The notes beneath the pieces are model-generated. The model did not search any database and was not told the DNA's origin. It saw only the letters and a program-made list of their open reading frames with translations. From positions 1 through 64,000 of the forward strand of contig JAREIK010014506.1 in assembly GCA_029783825.1 (NCBI GenBank): a stretch of 64,000 nucleotides of DNA, in the 5' to 3' direction. A program made the position numbers and the translations under genes. Source of the DNA: Sapria himalayana. Lineage: Eukaryota > Streptophyta > Magnoliopsida > Malpighiales > Rafflesiaceae. Positions within the stretch are counted from its first letter, which is position 1. Each line of letters begins with the position of its first letter. This document shows, piece after piece, positions 10,801 to 24,454 of the stretch.

Positions 10801-13800
10801 TGGAAGATGATCGTGAATGGATGTACAAGGGTCGAATAGTGAATGAAATGTTCTTTAATGAATGGGGAAATAAAGTTGATTAATTTGTTGAGTTTGCTCT
10901 GAGACATCCTTAGTGTGTGAATGGTGGTACAGATATAAGGTGCCCTTGCACATTAATTATATGTTAGAATAAAAAGTTTTTGAATGTTGAGACTGTGAAG
11001 ATGCATTTGTATAGAAATAGTTTTGTGGTGGATTACTGTGTTTGGATATACCATGGTGAAAACAAGTCCACCAGAGGTGTTCGAGTTCAGTACGGATGTT
11101 AGTAAGTGAAACTAATCAGATAGTCTTGGATAATATTAATCACACTACATACCATAAAATGGTTTTTGATGCTGCGGGCCCTGAATTCAACTTGAATGAG
11201 GAAACCCAATGTCGAGGCAAGGAATTTTTATGACATGATTCGAGCTGGAGATAAACCTATATATGAGAGAAATTCTAAGCATACTCAACTTTCTGCAGCT
11301 GTAAGGATGATAGAAATAAAGTGCAAACATAGGTGTGCGTAGGCATGTTTTGATGATATGTCTAAATTCATTCAAGAATTATTGCCAAAAAATAATTTGA
11401 TGCCATTGGATTTCTACAGCACGAATAAGTTAGTTAGAGGCTTGGGATTGCCTGTACAAGGCATTCATTGTAGTGTGAACAACTGTATGACATACTGGGG
11501 TGATGACAGTGGCCTTAACAGTTGTAAAATATGTGGGAATGCTCGGTACAAGAAAAAGGTTAGGCATTATGGAAATAGATTGTATGTATGTAAGTTGAAG
11601 GTGTCGTATAAGAAGATGCACTATTTTCTATTAACACCTAGCTAGGTTTTAGTGATTATATGCATCAACCACAATATCTAATGAAATTAGATGGAATTCA
11701 GAGCATCATATGGAGGACGGTAAGATATGTCACTCTTCTGATGCCCCTGCTTTGAAACATTTTGATAAGTGTTTTCATGATTTTTCTTTTGAAGTTCGAA
11801 ATGTTAGGCTGAGTTTATTTGCTGATAGTTTTCAGCCGTTTGGTCAATCTGGACAATAATATTCTTTGTGGCCTCTGGTGGTGACCCAGTATATTTTGCC
11901 TCCAGACTTATGTATGAATGAGGAATTTATAGTTTTGATTGTGTTAGTGTCAAAGCCTATGAATTCAAAGGGGAAGATAGATGTTTTCTTGCTGCCATTG
12001 ATAGGGTATAGAAAATTCTTTGGGGTGTTGGGGTTCAAATTTATGATATTTTAAACGACAGAATTTTCAGATCCGTGGTGCCCTCATGTGGACCATAAAT
12101 GAATTTCCAACGTATTCTACGATGTCTGGGTGGAGTACAACTGGCATTTAAGCATGTTCGTATTGTATTGAATATTTTGATGCTTTTAGATTAATTAAGT
12201 GTGGAAAACAGTTGTGGTTCGACAATCATCAGAAGTTTTTTCCCTTTAATCATCCATATCAACGTAACACAAAGACTTCATTAAGAATAGAAAGGTTACT
12301 ATACAATTCCCGGGGGTTAGATCTGAAGATGATATTCTGTAGTAAGTGAATAACAGAGGATTGAAGAAGGTGATAGATGTTGGTGCTGAGGTTGTGGATG
12401 CTTCTATATCTAAGAATTGTGGGTAGAATAAGAGAAGTATTTTCTGAGATCTGCTCAACGGGCATGAACACTTGCTCAGGCACAATCTTGATGTTATGCA
12501 TATCGAGAAGAATGTGTTTGCCAATATATTCAATACAGTGTTTAACATTCTAAGGAAAATTAATGACACTTACAAGTTAATAGATGAGTTGAATAAATAT
12601 TATCATCATCCTCAATTTGCAAAAAATCTTGTCACCAATAAATACCATGATGTGCCATTTGTTCTGAATAAATCACAGAAGAAGGTTGTGTTTGAGTGGG
12701 TAAAAAAACTTAGATTTCTAGATGGGTATGCTTGTAATCTGGGGAGATGTGTGGATACGAACAAACATAAGATGTTTTGGCATGAAGAGTCATGATCGAC
12801 ACGTATTTATGCAAATATTTTTACCAATTGCTCTTCGAGAATTCATGCCTAATAGAATATGAGAGCGAATAACTAAGATTTCTTTATTCTTCAAGCAACT
12901 GACTTCCTCTTCATTGACTGATAAGGAGCTAGGGTTTGTTGGTCCTATCTATTATCATTGGAGGTGTCTTCTAGAAAGATAATATTAATTCACTAAACCA
13001 ATTCTTTTCCTATATATTTATATTTATATATGCACAAAAATGACTTGTAAATTTTAATAATCTTTTTGTAGATACTTGAAGAAAATAAAGCTTATAATAA
13101 TGAATAAGGCTCAAGTTGAGGGTTCTATATCAATAGGTTATATTTTGGATGAGACTGCAAAATTTGCATCATTGTATTTTAAAGAAGGAGATCCTTCTAT
13201 TCCACCTAAGGAAAAGCGGAAAGAGGTTTAACTTTATGACAATGTGGATAATGATATGTTTAAAATTTTTGAGCCTTCGGGCAAAACAATTTGTCCTGAA
13301 GGGAAAAGGTATCTAGCAGACTATGAATATACTGCAATTCATCTATATGTCCTAATGAATTGTCCAGAGGTTAAACCATTCATCGAGTAAGTATTTCCTA
13401 ATAGTCAAATGACATTTATTACGAATTATAATTTATTATTTCCTATCAATGTATCAATAATTTTAAATTTCTTTTTTTTAGTAATTTTATTACAGATAAA
13501 CATAAAGAGTTTTCAAAATGAATGAAGAAGCAATCAATGCCTTGATAGAGAGAATTTCCATCATTTTTTGAAAAATATATATCTTTACTTATAATAAAAA
13601 TCACAAAATAACTGTATTGTTATAATAAAAATTTTTAATTATAATATAAAAAATTCACTTAACCCCGATTACAGGTTCATAAGCGTGAAAATAAAATTTC
13701 CAATCATTATCTTCGAAGTATAGCACGATGTTCCCTAAGAGAGGTTAAAACATATAATGGGTATGTGTCAATAGTTTAAAATTTCACACTAAATAGTATG

Positions 13801-14309
13801 GTAGCTACTAGGAAACAAAAAATATGGGGGTTTGCATTATAGGATCCGTATACAATGAAACCGAATATGACTATTACGGGACTCTGGTCGAAGTGATCAA
13901 GTTAGAATTTGAAGCCCTCACGGTTCAAAAACCTGTGTTATTCAAATGTGAATGGTTTGATTTAACACCACATATTGGTATTGTTGTCCATCCTCAATAT
14001 AAACTTGTCAATGTGCATGATAAAAAATGATTCACCAAGTACTGATTTTATAGAACCAACTTTTCAAAATGATAACAATGATGTTATAATCGAAGTTGTG
14101 GTGGGGGAGGAAGACATCCTTTAGTCACATCTTCTGAGATGGATACAAGTGGGGATGTAGATGTTGATGAAAATTTAATTAATTATGAGAATGAAATGAG
14201 TGTTGAGAAAGAGTTTGAAAATGATGTTACTATATTTGAAGAAGAAGACGAACCAAATTTGGATGATTCTGATGAGAAAGGGCAGACAGTGAATTTTATG
14301 TTATTTTAA
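10801..14309 (+). pseudogene. TNP2-like CACTA transposase, degenerate (element A)
   Basis: The frame opens with MEDDREWMYKGRIVNEMF, the transposase-associated domain, then IRCPC and YCVWIYHGE. TNP2 core segments follow: NNCMTYWGDD (about 11480), a PLVVTQYILPPDLCMNEEF segment (about 11870), SGWSTTG (12127), FDNHQKFFP (12220) and RHNLDVMHIEKNVF (12478-12520). An intron-like gap with acceptor TTTTTGTAG at 13063-13071 precedes the YLKKIK exon. A DUF4218/DUF4216-like tail includes YYGTLVEVIKLEFEAL and VLFKCEWFDLTPHIG (13870-13985). An acidic C-terminal region ends at TAA 14307-14309. There are numerous in-frame stops (10880, 10911, 11240, 11338 and more) and frameshifts. TNP2 cuts and transfers element ends in the nucleus; this copy is inactive. 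Confidence 0.85.
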
Positions 14310-14354
14310 TTGTTAATTAATTTTGTTTATTTTCATTGCCTTATGTGTTTTTTA

Positions 14355-16195
14355 CTGGTATGTAACGTGGATGAGGTAGAGGCAGTACGTTGCAAGGTCG
14401 TATGACTTATGGTATAGGCAGCATGGCCTCAGGTATGCCAGAAATAGGTAGAGGGTCATGGGTGGATGGGAAGCTATAGAAGACAGAGAGGGTTGTGAAT
14501 GTACTGCAACAGCAGCATCAGTTGACTAATCCACATATTGGTCGTGAGATTTTGTTGAATGATTAAGAGACGTGGGACGAAGAGGAGGAAGATGATATAG
14601 ATGTTGGAGAGTCTTTCTCAGAGCACTCTACAGACGAGACTCTCCCTATTGCTCATTTTGATCCGACAATTGATAATCCATAAAATATAAAACTTAACAA
14701 ATTATTTATCAATTTATTAATTTATTTCTTACTTGATAATAAAGTTTTTGTTTCAGGACGAAGTTAGAACGTTCTAGTTCCATTTTTAGGGTTCTAAGAA
14801 TAATTTTTAGGAAGTCCTTTAAACCTAATGGACAAAATTGGAAGTCACTCACACATAGAGACCATTTGATGATTTGGAGAGAATTTAAGGTAAATATTAC
14901 TACCAAAAAAGATTTATATCTTTTATTTATTTTTTTGTTCATTGATAAAAAATTATTTATTTATAATTGTAGAATGTTTACAAGTTGACATAGCTAAAGG
15001 AGACAGTCGAAAGTGTGTTCTACAAACATGATACTAGTCGATATAAAGACACGATGTACGAGATCAAAGATAAATGGCTGAAGAAGAAAGAAAAAGATTC
15101 GAGTGTCCCGGATCATGTTTTTGAGGAGTGGCGGAGAAGATGGAAAGATCCGGATTATAGGAAGAGGTGTGATAAAGAAAGCGGCAATAAACACTTAGAG
15201 TGGGATGGAAAGGGTAGTGGCATGTCTACACACACTTGTGGATCTTGCTCTATGCGTGAACATGAATAAGCATTAGTATTATTTCTAATTTATACATTTT
15301 AAGTTTATTACTTTGTGAATTATGTTCAATTATGCCTAAATTTCATTTCTTATAAGGATTTTTTTTAATATAATTAACGTATGTATTGTGTGTAATTATA
15401 GACACGCAAGGAGGGTAAGAAGCACATTGCTCCTCGCTTATCCAGATACATGCACACGAATGCTAATGATGATCAGACTTTTGTTGATATGAGATCTCAT
15501 GTAGCAAATATAAGTTTAAATAAAAAAAATTATTTTTTCTTTTTTTTTGTTTGAATATAAATTGAATTACTTTTCGTACATTTTTATTAGGCGAGATATG
15601 AGGAATTGTTAGCTGCTGCGACTCAAGCATATTCCTAGTCTACTTCAGGTTCATATGTTGGTGCAACAGGTAGTTCTCATTCATCAGCTCAACCAGTTGA
15701 TGCGAATTAGATTTGGTATAAGGCTGTTGATGGCAAGGAGAAAATGCCCATCTATGGCTTCGGTTCATCGACATCATCATTCTACTCGCATAGATGATCA
15801 GACTATGAAGCTTAATTTCAAGACCAATTTCGAATTTGTTCTCGAAGATGGAGGAATTTAAGGATGAGATGTGAAATTCTATACAGTTTCAGTTGGCTGA
15901 TACCGAGCGACACATGATTGACTATGAGGATGATAGGGATGAGTTACATATGCATTTTGACTAGCTTATAAAGAAATTTTAGGTGGTAGGACTATAGTTC
16001 AACCCTGATGATCTACCTCGGATTGTTCGGCATAATGTTCTCGCTATTGCATCTACTCCTTAACCTACAGCAGCACCTGCAGCAACCACATCATGACTAG
16101 CAGCAGTAGTCAACTCTACCCTAGTACCCGAAAACTCACCGTGTGGACCAGAAACATCACAACATAATGATTATGAAACTAGGATTGATGATTGA
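14355..16195 (+). pseudogene. Transposase_24-like accessory gene, degenerate (element A)
   Basis: The second gene of the CACTA pair. It begins with an RG-rich segment (a stop after the first RG, then GRGSTLQGRM), then an acidic stretch DEEEEDDIDVGESF. After an intron-like gap comes the conserved block IKDKWLKKKEKDSS...VFEEWRRRW...YRKRCDKESGNKH at 15070-15200. After a further gap KHIAPRLSRYMHTNA follows (15421-15460). The C terminus ends with TAA/TGA-ridden low-complexity sequence and a stop at 16193-16195. This family (PF03004) is the likely counterpart of En/Spm TNPA, which binds subterminal motifs. Stops within the acidic region and near 15637, 15708 and 15809 mark it as a pseudogene. Confidence 0.75.
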
Positions 16196-16440
16196 GTGTA
16201 TTCCACACATTTTTTTTTCAATTCCGCAAACTTTGATTTTAGATTTTAATTTTTTCTTTTATCTTGATGTTTTTAATATATAAATGCAATATATATAGTT
16301 GTTTGCTCGAGTTAATTAGATTTTTATTTTATTTTTTTATATTTAAATATTTCGGTAGGAACTGGATCAAAACTAGAAAAATAATGGTTATTTTTTTATG
16401 TTTTGTGTTTCAATTTCTACAATAGTAGAAAAATTTATGC

Positions 16441-17099
16441 AAAAAAAATTGATTAGGAATTACCGACCGAATTACCAAAAACCAACCAAGAAATTTTTTA
16501 TTATCGATGGTCAGTAAAATGTCACCAAATGGTTGGTAATCCAATTGGAGATCAATTACTGACCAATGATTTTAAAAGGTTTTGGTCGGTTTTTTGTCAT
16601 AATTTTTTAGGCTTTTACTGACCTTTTTGTGACCACTTACCTGACCAAATTATTTTGGTTGGAAAATGGTTAGAATTTAGTTGGAAATTATTTGTAGACA
16701 AATAGTCTCTAAATTGTCGGTAATTACTAACCATTTAGAGGCCATTTATCGATCTAATTCTTTTGGTCAGAAAATGGTTGGAATATAGTCGGTAATTATT
16801 TGTCTGTGATTGGTCTATAAATTTTCATAAATTACTAACAATTTGGAGACCATGTACTAACCTTATTTATTCGGCCAGTGAATTGTCAAAATATAGTCGG
16901 TAAATCTTGTTGAGAGAGGATCGGTAAATGGTCTGTAATTTACCGACCGATTAGTTTTTCGTCGGTAAAAAATTTAGTGACAAGCAAAATTGCGACCACT
17001 TTTTTTGGTCGGTAAATGGTCGCTAATTAGTTTACCAACCAAAAAACACCGATTTTCCGACCAAATATTTGATCAGTAATATGGTGTTTTATAGTAGTG
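16441..17099. repeat. Right subterminal motif array and terminus of CACTA A
   Basis: GGTCGGTAAT, ATTACCGACC and TTGGTCGG motifs recur throughout, ending at TTTTATAGTAGTG at 17099. The reverse complement of this terminus is CACTACTATAAAA. The first GATA unit begins at the next base or two, so the element end is sharp. Confidence 0.75.
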
Positions 17100-17773
17100 T
17101 GATAGATAGATACATAGATACATAGATATATAAATAGATAGATAGATGGATAGATAAATAGATAGATAGATGGATAGATAAATAGATAGATATATAGATA
17201 GAAAGATAGACATAGATCGATATATAAATATATAGAGAGATAGAGAGATATACAGATACACATTTAGTTAGATAGATGGATAGATAGATAGGTATATAGA
17301 TAGAAAGATAGACAAATTGACAATTAGATATAAAGATAGATATATAGATAGATAGATAGAGAGAAAGACAGATAGATATATATACATATAGACAAATAGA
17401 TAGATATATCGATAGACTAATAGATTAATAAATAAATAGATATATAGATAGACAAATAGAGAGATAGACAATGGAGATATAGATAGATAGAAAAATAGAC
17501 ATATAGATAGATAGATAGATTTACACATATATAGATATAACTATAAATAGATATATCGATAGTTAGAAAGATAGATAATTATAAAGATATATAGTTAGTT
17601 AGTTAGTTAGATCGATAGTCTTATAGGCAGATAGATAGAAAAATAAATTGATTGTTTTACAGATAGATAGATAGACATATAGAAAGATATACAAATGGAT
17701 AGATAAAGAGATTTATAGATAGATAGGCAGATAGTCAAATAGGCAAAAAGACATAAATAAATAGACATAGAAT

Positions 17774-17820
<47 letters not shown>

Positions 17821-18371
17821 TAGATAGATAGGGAGATAGATACATAGATATATTGATATATAGATTTACATATAAGTAGATAGATTAATAGATAGACAAA
17901 TATATAGATAAATAATCTATAGAGAGATACACAAAGAGTAAAAGAGACAAATAAAAGATAGGCATATAGATTTATTTATAAATAGATAGATAGATAAATA
18001 GATATATAGTTTGATAGATAAATAGACAGACATAAAGATAAATAGATAGATAAGTAGATAAATAGATAAACAAATAGATATATAGATAGATAAATAGATA
18101 GAAAGAGAGAGAGATATATATATATATATATAGACAAATAGATAGACATATAGATAGAAAGATAGATAAAATAGATAGACAGATAGATTGATAGACAGAA
18201 AAATAGACAGATAGATATATCTATAGAGAGATACACAAAGAGTAAATTAGACTAATAGAAGATAGACATATAGATTTATTGATAGATAGATAGTTCGATA
18301 GCTAGATAGTTAGATTGGTAGGTAGGTAGGTATATATGTAGATAGAAAGATTTATTTATACATGAATAGAG

Positions 18372-18404
<33 letters not shown>

Positions 18405-19170
18405 AATAGAAAATTAAAATATAGTTAGATAGATAGATAGATAGGTAAATAGATAGATAAATAGATAAACAAATAGGCAGATATACAAATATAAATATAG
18501 ATAGATATATAGATATACATATAAATAGATAAATAGATAGATTAATAGATAAATAAATGCACAAATAGATAGATTAATAGATAGATATTAGAGATATACA
18601 TAAAGAGACAAAGAGACTAATAAATGATAGATAGATCAATAGATAGATAGATATAAAGATTAATTAATAGATAGATATATAGATAGATAGCTAGATTGTT
18701 AGATTGTTAGGGGGGTATGTTGGTATTTAGGTAGATAGATTCATAGATACATAAATATTTACATAGATATAAAGATAGTTAAATAGATAAATAGAAAGAT
18801 AGTTAGATAGATAGATATAAATATAGATATATACAAATAGGCAGATAGATAGATGGATTTTCAAAAAATAAACAAATAGATAGATAAACAGATACAAAAT
18901 AGGCAGATAGACACATCAACAAATTTACCGATAGATAAATAGACAGATAGACAAACAAACAGACATACAGACACATAGACAGACAGACAGATAGATAGTT
19001 AGATAAATAAATAGATAGATAAATAGATAGACAAAATGACAGATAGATAGATAGACAAATTTAATGATTGACAAATAGTCAGATTGAATGATACACAGAT
19101 AGATAGATAGACAGATAAACATATAGATATATAGACATAGAGACATATAGATACATAGACAGATAAATAA

Positions 19171-19201
<31 letters not shown>

Positions 19202-19290
19202 GATTGATAGATAATAGTTTGACAGATAGACACATAGACAATTATAGAGATAAACACATAGATAGATAGAAACATTAGATATATCAACTA
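17100..19290 (+). repeat. GATA array 1 (2.2 kb)
   Basis: Continuous degenerate (GATA)n on +, with variants GACA, AATA, TATA and CATA, plus an uninterrupted (TA)n stretch near 17770-17818. A larger unit is visible: AGAGAGATACACAAAGAGTA at about 17921 and 18225 (offset 304), with a weaker third copy near 18591. The minus strand is (TATC)n, which reads (YLSI)n in all frames with no stops. This produces long artefactual open frames that I do not annotate as genes. Confidence 0.95.
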
Positions 19291-19324
19291 ATAGACAAAT
19301 ATACATATAGAATAAAATATATAT

Positions 19325-20640
19325 GTGTGTGTGCTTCAAAAAAAATAAATTTGAAATGGAATTTAGAAACATCAAAATCCTTTTATAAATTTTGGAATTG
19401 AATTTTAATAAATTAGAAATGGAAAAGACAAATCAAGAATAAAATAGAAATAGAAAAAAATTTCTTCGCTAATTCATGATGGTTTTTTCTTAGTTTTTTA
19501 AATTAATCGCTAATTTAGACATGAGGTGGATGTGGATACACTTGCATGGTATTTAGTTTTAGATACTTATGTATCAATGTATTATTAGAAATAGAATGCA
19601 AATCTTATTCTATATTTACAAAATTTTAATTTCCATCACTAAATGAGAATCATCTTTATCCGTCACTTTATCTTTAAATATAATTTAGCAATAGAATAAA
19701 TTTTCATCATTATAATAGAAATGAAAATAATTTCTATCGCACAATTATGGTAATTAATCTATCGAAGAATACTTCATACATACTTTTCGAGGAATTTTCA
19801 TTGTTATTCTTATTTTATTCAAATTGTGTGTGGATTGTATATCTTCTATATATTGATCTATATGTATTTCATCAATAATTGACGTATGAAATTATCAATT
19901 TTATTTTATATCATATGTAATGTATCCAAGAATAGCTTTATTTTTACTTTTGATGGTACGTTTAATTTTTTTTTACATTTTTTATATTCATATTAGTTTC
20001 TTTATTATTGTTTTGTTGATCGATTATAATTCATATTGATAAATTATATATTTTACATATTTTTTCTCATACTTGGATATGTTAAATTTTTGTATTACCT
20101 AATTGAGGCATAAACTTTTTGTGCATTTTGTTATTGAACTATATTTATGATCATTATAGTTAATTTGTATTTTGTCTCCTTACTAGGATTACATGAAATT
20201 TTATAATTTTTAAAATAATAACTGATACTAATGGCATAACCTTAATAATAAATAATTTATTATTATTATAAAAAATGTTAAAGTTATTCATAATTATAGT
20301 AATAATTATAAAAAAATTATGAGTGTAAGTAATTGAAAGGGTGAAATGTAATGAAGAATTGTAAAACTAAAAAAAATTATTTGCTCATTTAAAAATTCAT
20401 ATAGTTGCTTGATCTACATTTCACTAAATATTCAATATTACAACTTATGTCTTTTGATAAATATCTAAGACATTAAAACAACCAAACTTTCCTCATTATA
20501 ATTTAAAATCATCTTATAATAATTTTTAACTTATTTGTTAGATTTATATAATGTTCTAAAATTGTTACCACATCTTTATTGCAAATATATCTCTATCTAT
20601 ATTATTATAATTTATAAATGTTTATGTTATGTGTTACAGG
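19325..20640. other. Left non-coding part of CACTA B
   Basis: AT-rich, without a supported open frame. Motifs of the form TAGAAATGGAAA and ATTTCTATCGC recur between 19400 and 19750, consistent with a subterminal region. The rest (19800-20640) holds nothing I can name. Confidence 0.5.
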
Positions 20641-20654
20641 AATGAAAAATATTA

Positions 20655-23600
20655 TACGACCTAATCATTAATGGATGAATGTAAGACTAAAAGTTAGTTT
20701 TTTACTAATGAGTTTGTAGGGGGGATTGAAAATTTTATTGGCTTTTTTTGAAAAATAGCCTGAATTTCTGGATAAAACAAAAATAAGATGCCAATGTAAT
20801 ATCCATAATTTTTAAAATTGAAGTTTCTAAGATGTGGAAACATTGCAATATTATCTTACAAAAAATATATTTGTTGATGACTATTATATTTGGTATAAAC
20901 ATGAGGGAATTTGTTTTTCCACAAATAACTAAGCATTATTTACATAAGGTAGAAATTAAAGATTCCTCACAAGAAGATATTTTATTTTAGATTGGCTCCT
21001 TGTTTGCAAAAATTATTTGTATCTGAAGCTACTATTAATGATATAAGTTGGCAGAAAGAGCATATTATTGAAGATGACATAATGCAGTAATTCTCAAATT
21101 GTCTTTCTTGGAAATATTTGATGATTTTCATCCATCTTTTGTAGATGAAAGTTGAAATATTAGATTAGGGTTGTACATAAATGGATTTCAGCCATTTGGA
21201 TAAACAAGGAAATAATACTCCTCATTGCCTATTATTATTTACACCTTATAATTTATGACCATGTATGTGCATGAAAGATGAGTACATGTTTATGCGTGTT
21301 TTCATGTCTAGTCCAAGAAATACAAAAGATAAATTATATATTTTATTGCAGTTCCTTATAGTAGAGCTCAAAAATTTGTGGGAGGATGGTGTCAAAACAT
21401 ATAATATATCTAGAAAGAAAAACTTCAAAATGCAACTATCACTTATGTTGACTATAAGTGACTTTCATGTATATTGAATGTTGTCAGAATTGATTACTGT
21501 AGAGAAATTAGCTTGTCCTTATTTCATGGAGGTCTTAGATGCATTTTATATGAGCAAAGGAGGAAAGACTTTTTGTTTTGATAACCACCATAAATTTTTA
21601 CATGTGGAATATCTATTTCGGATGAATATTGATGCATTTAGGAAAGGCAATAATGTTGTTAAAAGTGTACCACCTTTGATGATATATTAAAAGTAATTGA
21701 AAGTTATGGGTTCAAAATATTATGGATGTTGATGTAGATTACTCTAATGCACAAATTTCTAAGAATTACCACTTTGTTCGGAAGAAAAGAATTATTTTTT
21801 GGGATATACCTTATTGGAAAACCAATCATATTAGACGCAACTTAGGTATGATGCACATTGAGAATAACTTTTTTGATACATTTTTTAATACTAGAATGAA
21901 GGTGGAAGGAAAAAATAAATGATAATAGCAAATCAAAAGAGGATTTGAAAGAGTTATGTTTCTATCTAGAGTTTCATATCTACAAATTGACAAATAAATC
22001 TTTTAAGGCTTGTTATAGTCTTGAAAAAGATGCAAAGGAAGCTTTGTGCAAATGGTTATTGGAGCTGAGGTTTCCTGATACATATGCATCTAACATGAGA
22101 AGATATGTTGATATGAAGAAGGATAAGTTATTAGAAATGAAAATTCATAAATGTTATGTCTTTATGTAGAGGTTAATACCCATAATATTTCATGAATTAC
22201 TTCCACAAACTATTTGGGAAGCATTGACTAAAAATAAATATTTTTTTCTAAATCTCACTTGTAATGTCATAAGAAAGAAAGAAATGGAGCAATTACAAAA
22301 TGACATCCACATTATTTTATGCAGATTTGAGCATATTTTTCCTCCTAGCTTCGTAAACTCAATGGAATATCTCCGAGTCCACCTGCCTTATGAATCCTTG
22401 AAAGTAGGCCATATGTAATAAAGGCGGATGTATCCATAAAAGAGGTTATATATTTTTCTTTTGTTAATCTAAAAATTTTAATGTATCCAATAAATATTTT
22501 TTTCTAATTTATATTTATTTTAGATATCTTAGAAGTTTAATAAATAATATTTGAAATAAAGCCAAAGTCGAAGTTTGAATATGCAATGCCTACTTGGTTG
22601 AAAAGACTTAGGTATATTGTGTGCACTACTTTCGGCCAAAATTGTATCATCAATAAAAAAAATGATCACCAAATAATGTATATGGTATGGGATGGATTAT
22701 AAGAAGATGATAAACTTTATATTTTTATACATGCAAGTCAATCATATGTTAGAGCAATATCAAGATATTTTTTGGATGATCTAGAGTATCATGCTGTGCA
22801 ACATACATTTTGGTGAACTGCTAAGAAATTATACCTTAAATTGAGTAAGATTTATAAAAATTTCATATTCTCATTTATTTGTCATTGTATACATTATAAC
22901 ATTTTAATATTTCAAAATACATTCAATATTGTTTTTTAAGAATTAATGTTATGGAATAAAGGCAAAGAGAACTTTCTATTTATGATTCTAACAATATTGT
23001 ATCGACTATTGAGTTTCATGGTAGACTAATTAAAATTCTACACGTAAAGTATCCAGCTTTACCAATTAAAATGAAAATTTTGTTTAAATATGGATGGTTT
23101 AATCATATTCAAAATATTGATACTATAATTCATCATTAATATAACTTTCTTGAAGTTCACCATAAAAAATATTATTATAAGTACAAGTCATTTATTCTTA
23201 TGGTAAAGCCGAACATCTATGTTACACTATTTATCTAACCACAAGAAGAAATCAATGTCACTAGTGAAAAATAGTTAAAATAAAACCTAGATCAACTATT
23301 GAAGTTGTTGAAAAGATATTATTATCACTCTATCATGTCTATCAGTATTTTAAGAGAATAATGCTATATATATATTTTGTTTTGATAAACTATTTTGTAT
23401 AACTAATTTGTTTTTTGTTTCAATATTTTGTTAAGTGCACGAAATAAAATATTGAAAGGTTGGGAATGTAGCAATACCATAATAACGAGGGTCCCACTAA
23501 CCAGGGCTGAAGAAATTTTTGGAGTAGAACCCGATCCATCCAAGTGATCTAACCTGCTCCGTTATTGATATAAATTGTTTTTATTAATGTTTTTATGCGG

Positions 23601-24107
23601 TTGTAATTTATGCTTGTAGAACTGTTCATCCTCGTTTTTTTCCTATCTGCATGATTTTTCTTCACGACTGCTACTTCTTACAAATCTGTAAGATGTTTTT
23701 GGTTATAATCAATAAATGTATAAGTATTTTTCTGGTGGATGTAGCTAGTCATGCTAAATGACTAGTGAGCCATATTAATTTTCGTGTTTCTACTTTGGTT
23801 TGTTTTTGTTTCTCATGGTTTGCTAGATTTTGGTGGTGGATTTATATGATTTGTTGTTTTTCTATTTTCTTCTTCTTCTGAATCTGTGAAATCATAAATG
23901 TGGAAGCAGAATTACCTAACAAATAATGTGGAACTTCATTTAATTATTCATGTGGTAAATGACGTGCTTTAAATATTACTTGGTGAAGGTTGAAATTATT
24001 TGGATATTGATGATGACCATGTGGTAGAAGATAATGAGGAGGAAATAATTGTAGAATTAGGTGATAATGAATATATAGATAGTGATGGATTTGTTATAAA
24101 TTTCTAA
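20655..24107 (+). pseudogene. TNP2-like CACTA transposase, degenerate (element B)
   Basis: The transposase-associated domain is recognisable from about 20660 to 20950: VDDYYIWYKHEGI, after the region where CQCNIHN replaces the usual CPC...C. The TNP2 core is clearer. MCMKDEYMFMRVFMSSPRNT and ELKNLWEDGVKTYNISRKKN lie at 21265-21430, FDNHHKFLHVEYLFR at about 21578, then IFWDIPYWKTNHIRRNLGMM (21790-21850) and HIENNFFDTFFNT. A DUF4218-like part, HIILCRFEHIFPPSFVNSME, lies near 22310-22365. An intron with acceptor TTATTTTAG occurs at the same position as in the other two copies. A DUF4216-like HGRLIKILHVKYPALPIKMK is near 23020. An acidic tail ends at TAA 24105-24107. Many stops and frameshifts are present, and a copia fragment lies inside the 3' part. 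Confidence 0.8.
23320..23921 (+). mobile_element. Copia 3' fragment (PPT plus LTR) inside CACTA B
   Basis: This stretch aligns with the reverse complement of the copia 3' end at 59657-60300. Shared markers in the same order include TTTTGTTTTGATAAACTATTT (23378; TTTTGATGATCTATTTTG in the other), AAGTGCACGAAATAAA (23434), GCAATACCATAATAA, GATGTAGCTAGTCATGC (23741), GACTAGTGAGCCA, and the end TGTGGAAGCAGAATTACCTAACA at 23921 (GTGGAAGCACAATTGCCCAACA in the other). Homology begins upstream of the LTR, covering the PPT area, so this is a 3'-end fragment rather than a simple solo LTR. The two copies are clearly diverged. Confidence 0.7.
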
Positions 24108-24454
24108 TGATGACTAGAAATTTATCTACTTCCTTGTTATTTTGTAATTCTCATTTTGTACTCATTATAATATGGATGTTAAATTACAATATTTTAATTG
24201 TTTTTTTAAATTTTAATGTCTTTATTATTATGTTTTGTTATTATGACATTTTCATAACATGTTTTTATTGTCTCTGTATATTTTTATATTTATGCAACTT
24301 GATTTAGCTTTCAAAGCTAATCATTCAAGTTGTCAAAGATCTCAACATGTGATGAAGGTAAGAAGAAGTCAACTAATAGTCTGTGGAGGAAGATATCTAC
24401 ATGTATTCAGTAACAACAATACTACAAATGACTTTCTACAAGGAGGGGTGCAAA
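24108..24454. other. Short AT-rich spacer after the TNP2-like gene of CACTA B
   Basis: It lies between the TNP2 stop and the GC-richer island. Open frames here (24107-24307 and 24259-24462) show no family features. The second may include the start of the element's second gene, but I cannot demonstrate it. Confidence 0.4.

Larger units (their letters stand above)
7688..17099 (+). mobile_element. Decayed CACTA (En/Spm-like) element A with two genes
   Basis: The right end reads TTTTATAGTAGTG at 17087-17099, the inverse of a CACTACTATA terminus. Both ends carry arrays of GGTCGGTAATTACCGACC-type motifs (7694-8310 and 16441-17080) in inverted arrangement. The left edge near 7690 can be aligned with the right edge around TTTGGTCGGAAA, but the first bases are not a clean CACTA and instead look like the end of the neighbouring family. 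Inside, in order on +, are a 550-bp-period repeat, a TNP2-like gene (10801-14309) and a Transposase_24-like gene (14355-16195). Both genes have multiple stops. The right end directly abuts GATA array 1. Confidence 0.7.

Noticed and set aside
17100..19290. Possible CRISPR-like array because of regular short repeats
   Set aside because: The tetranucleotide repeat has no unique spacers, and the window is a plant nuclear sequence.
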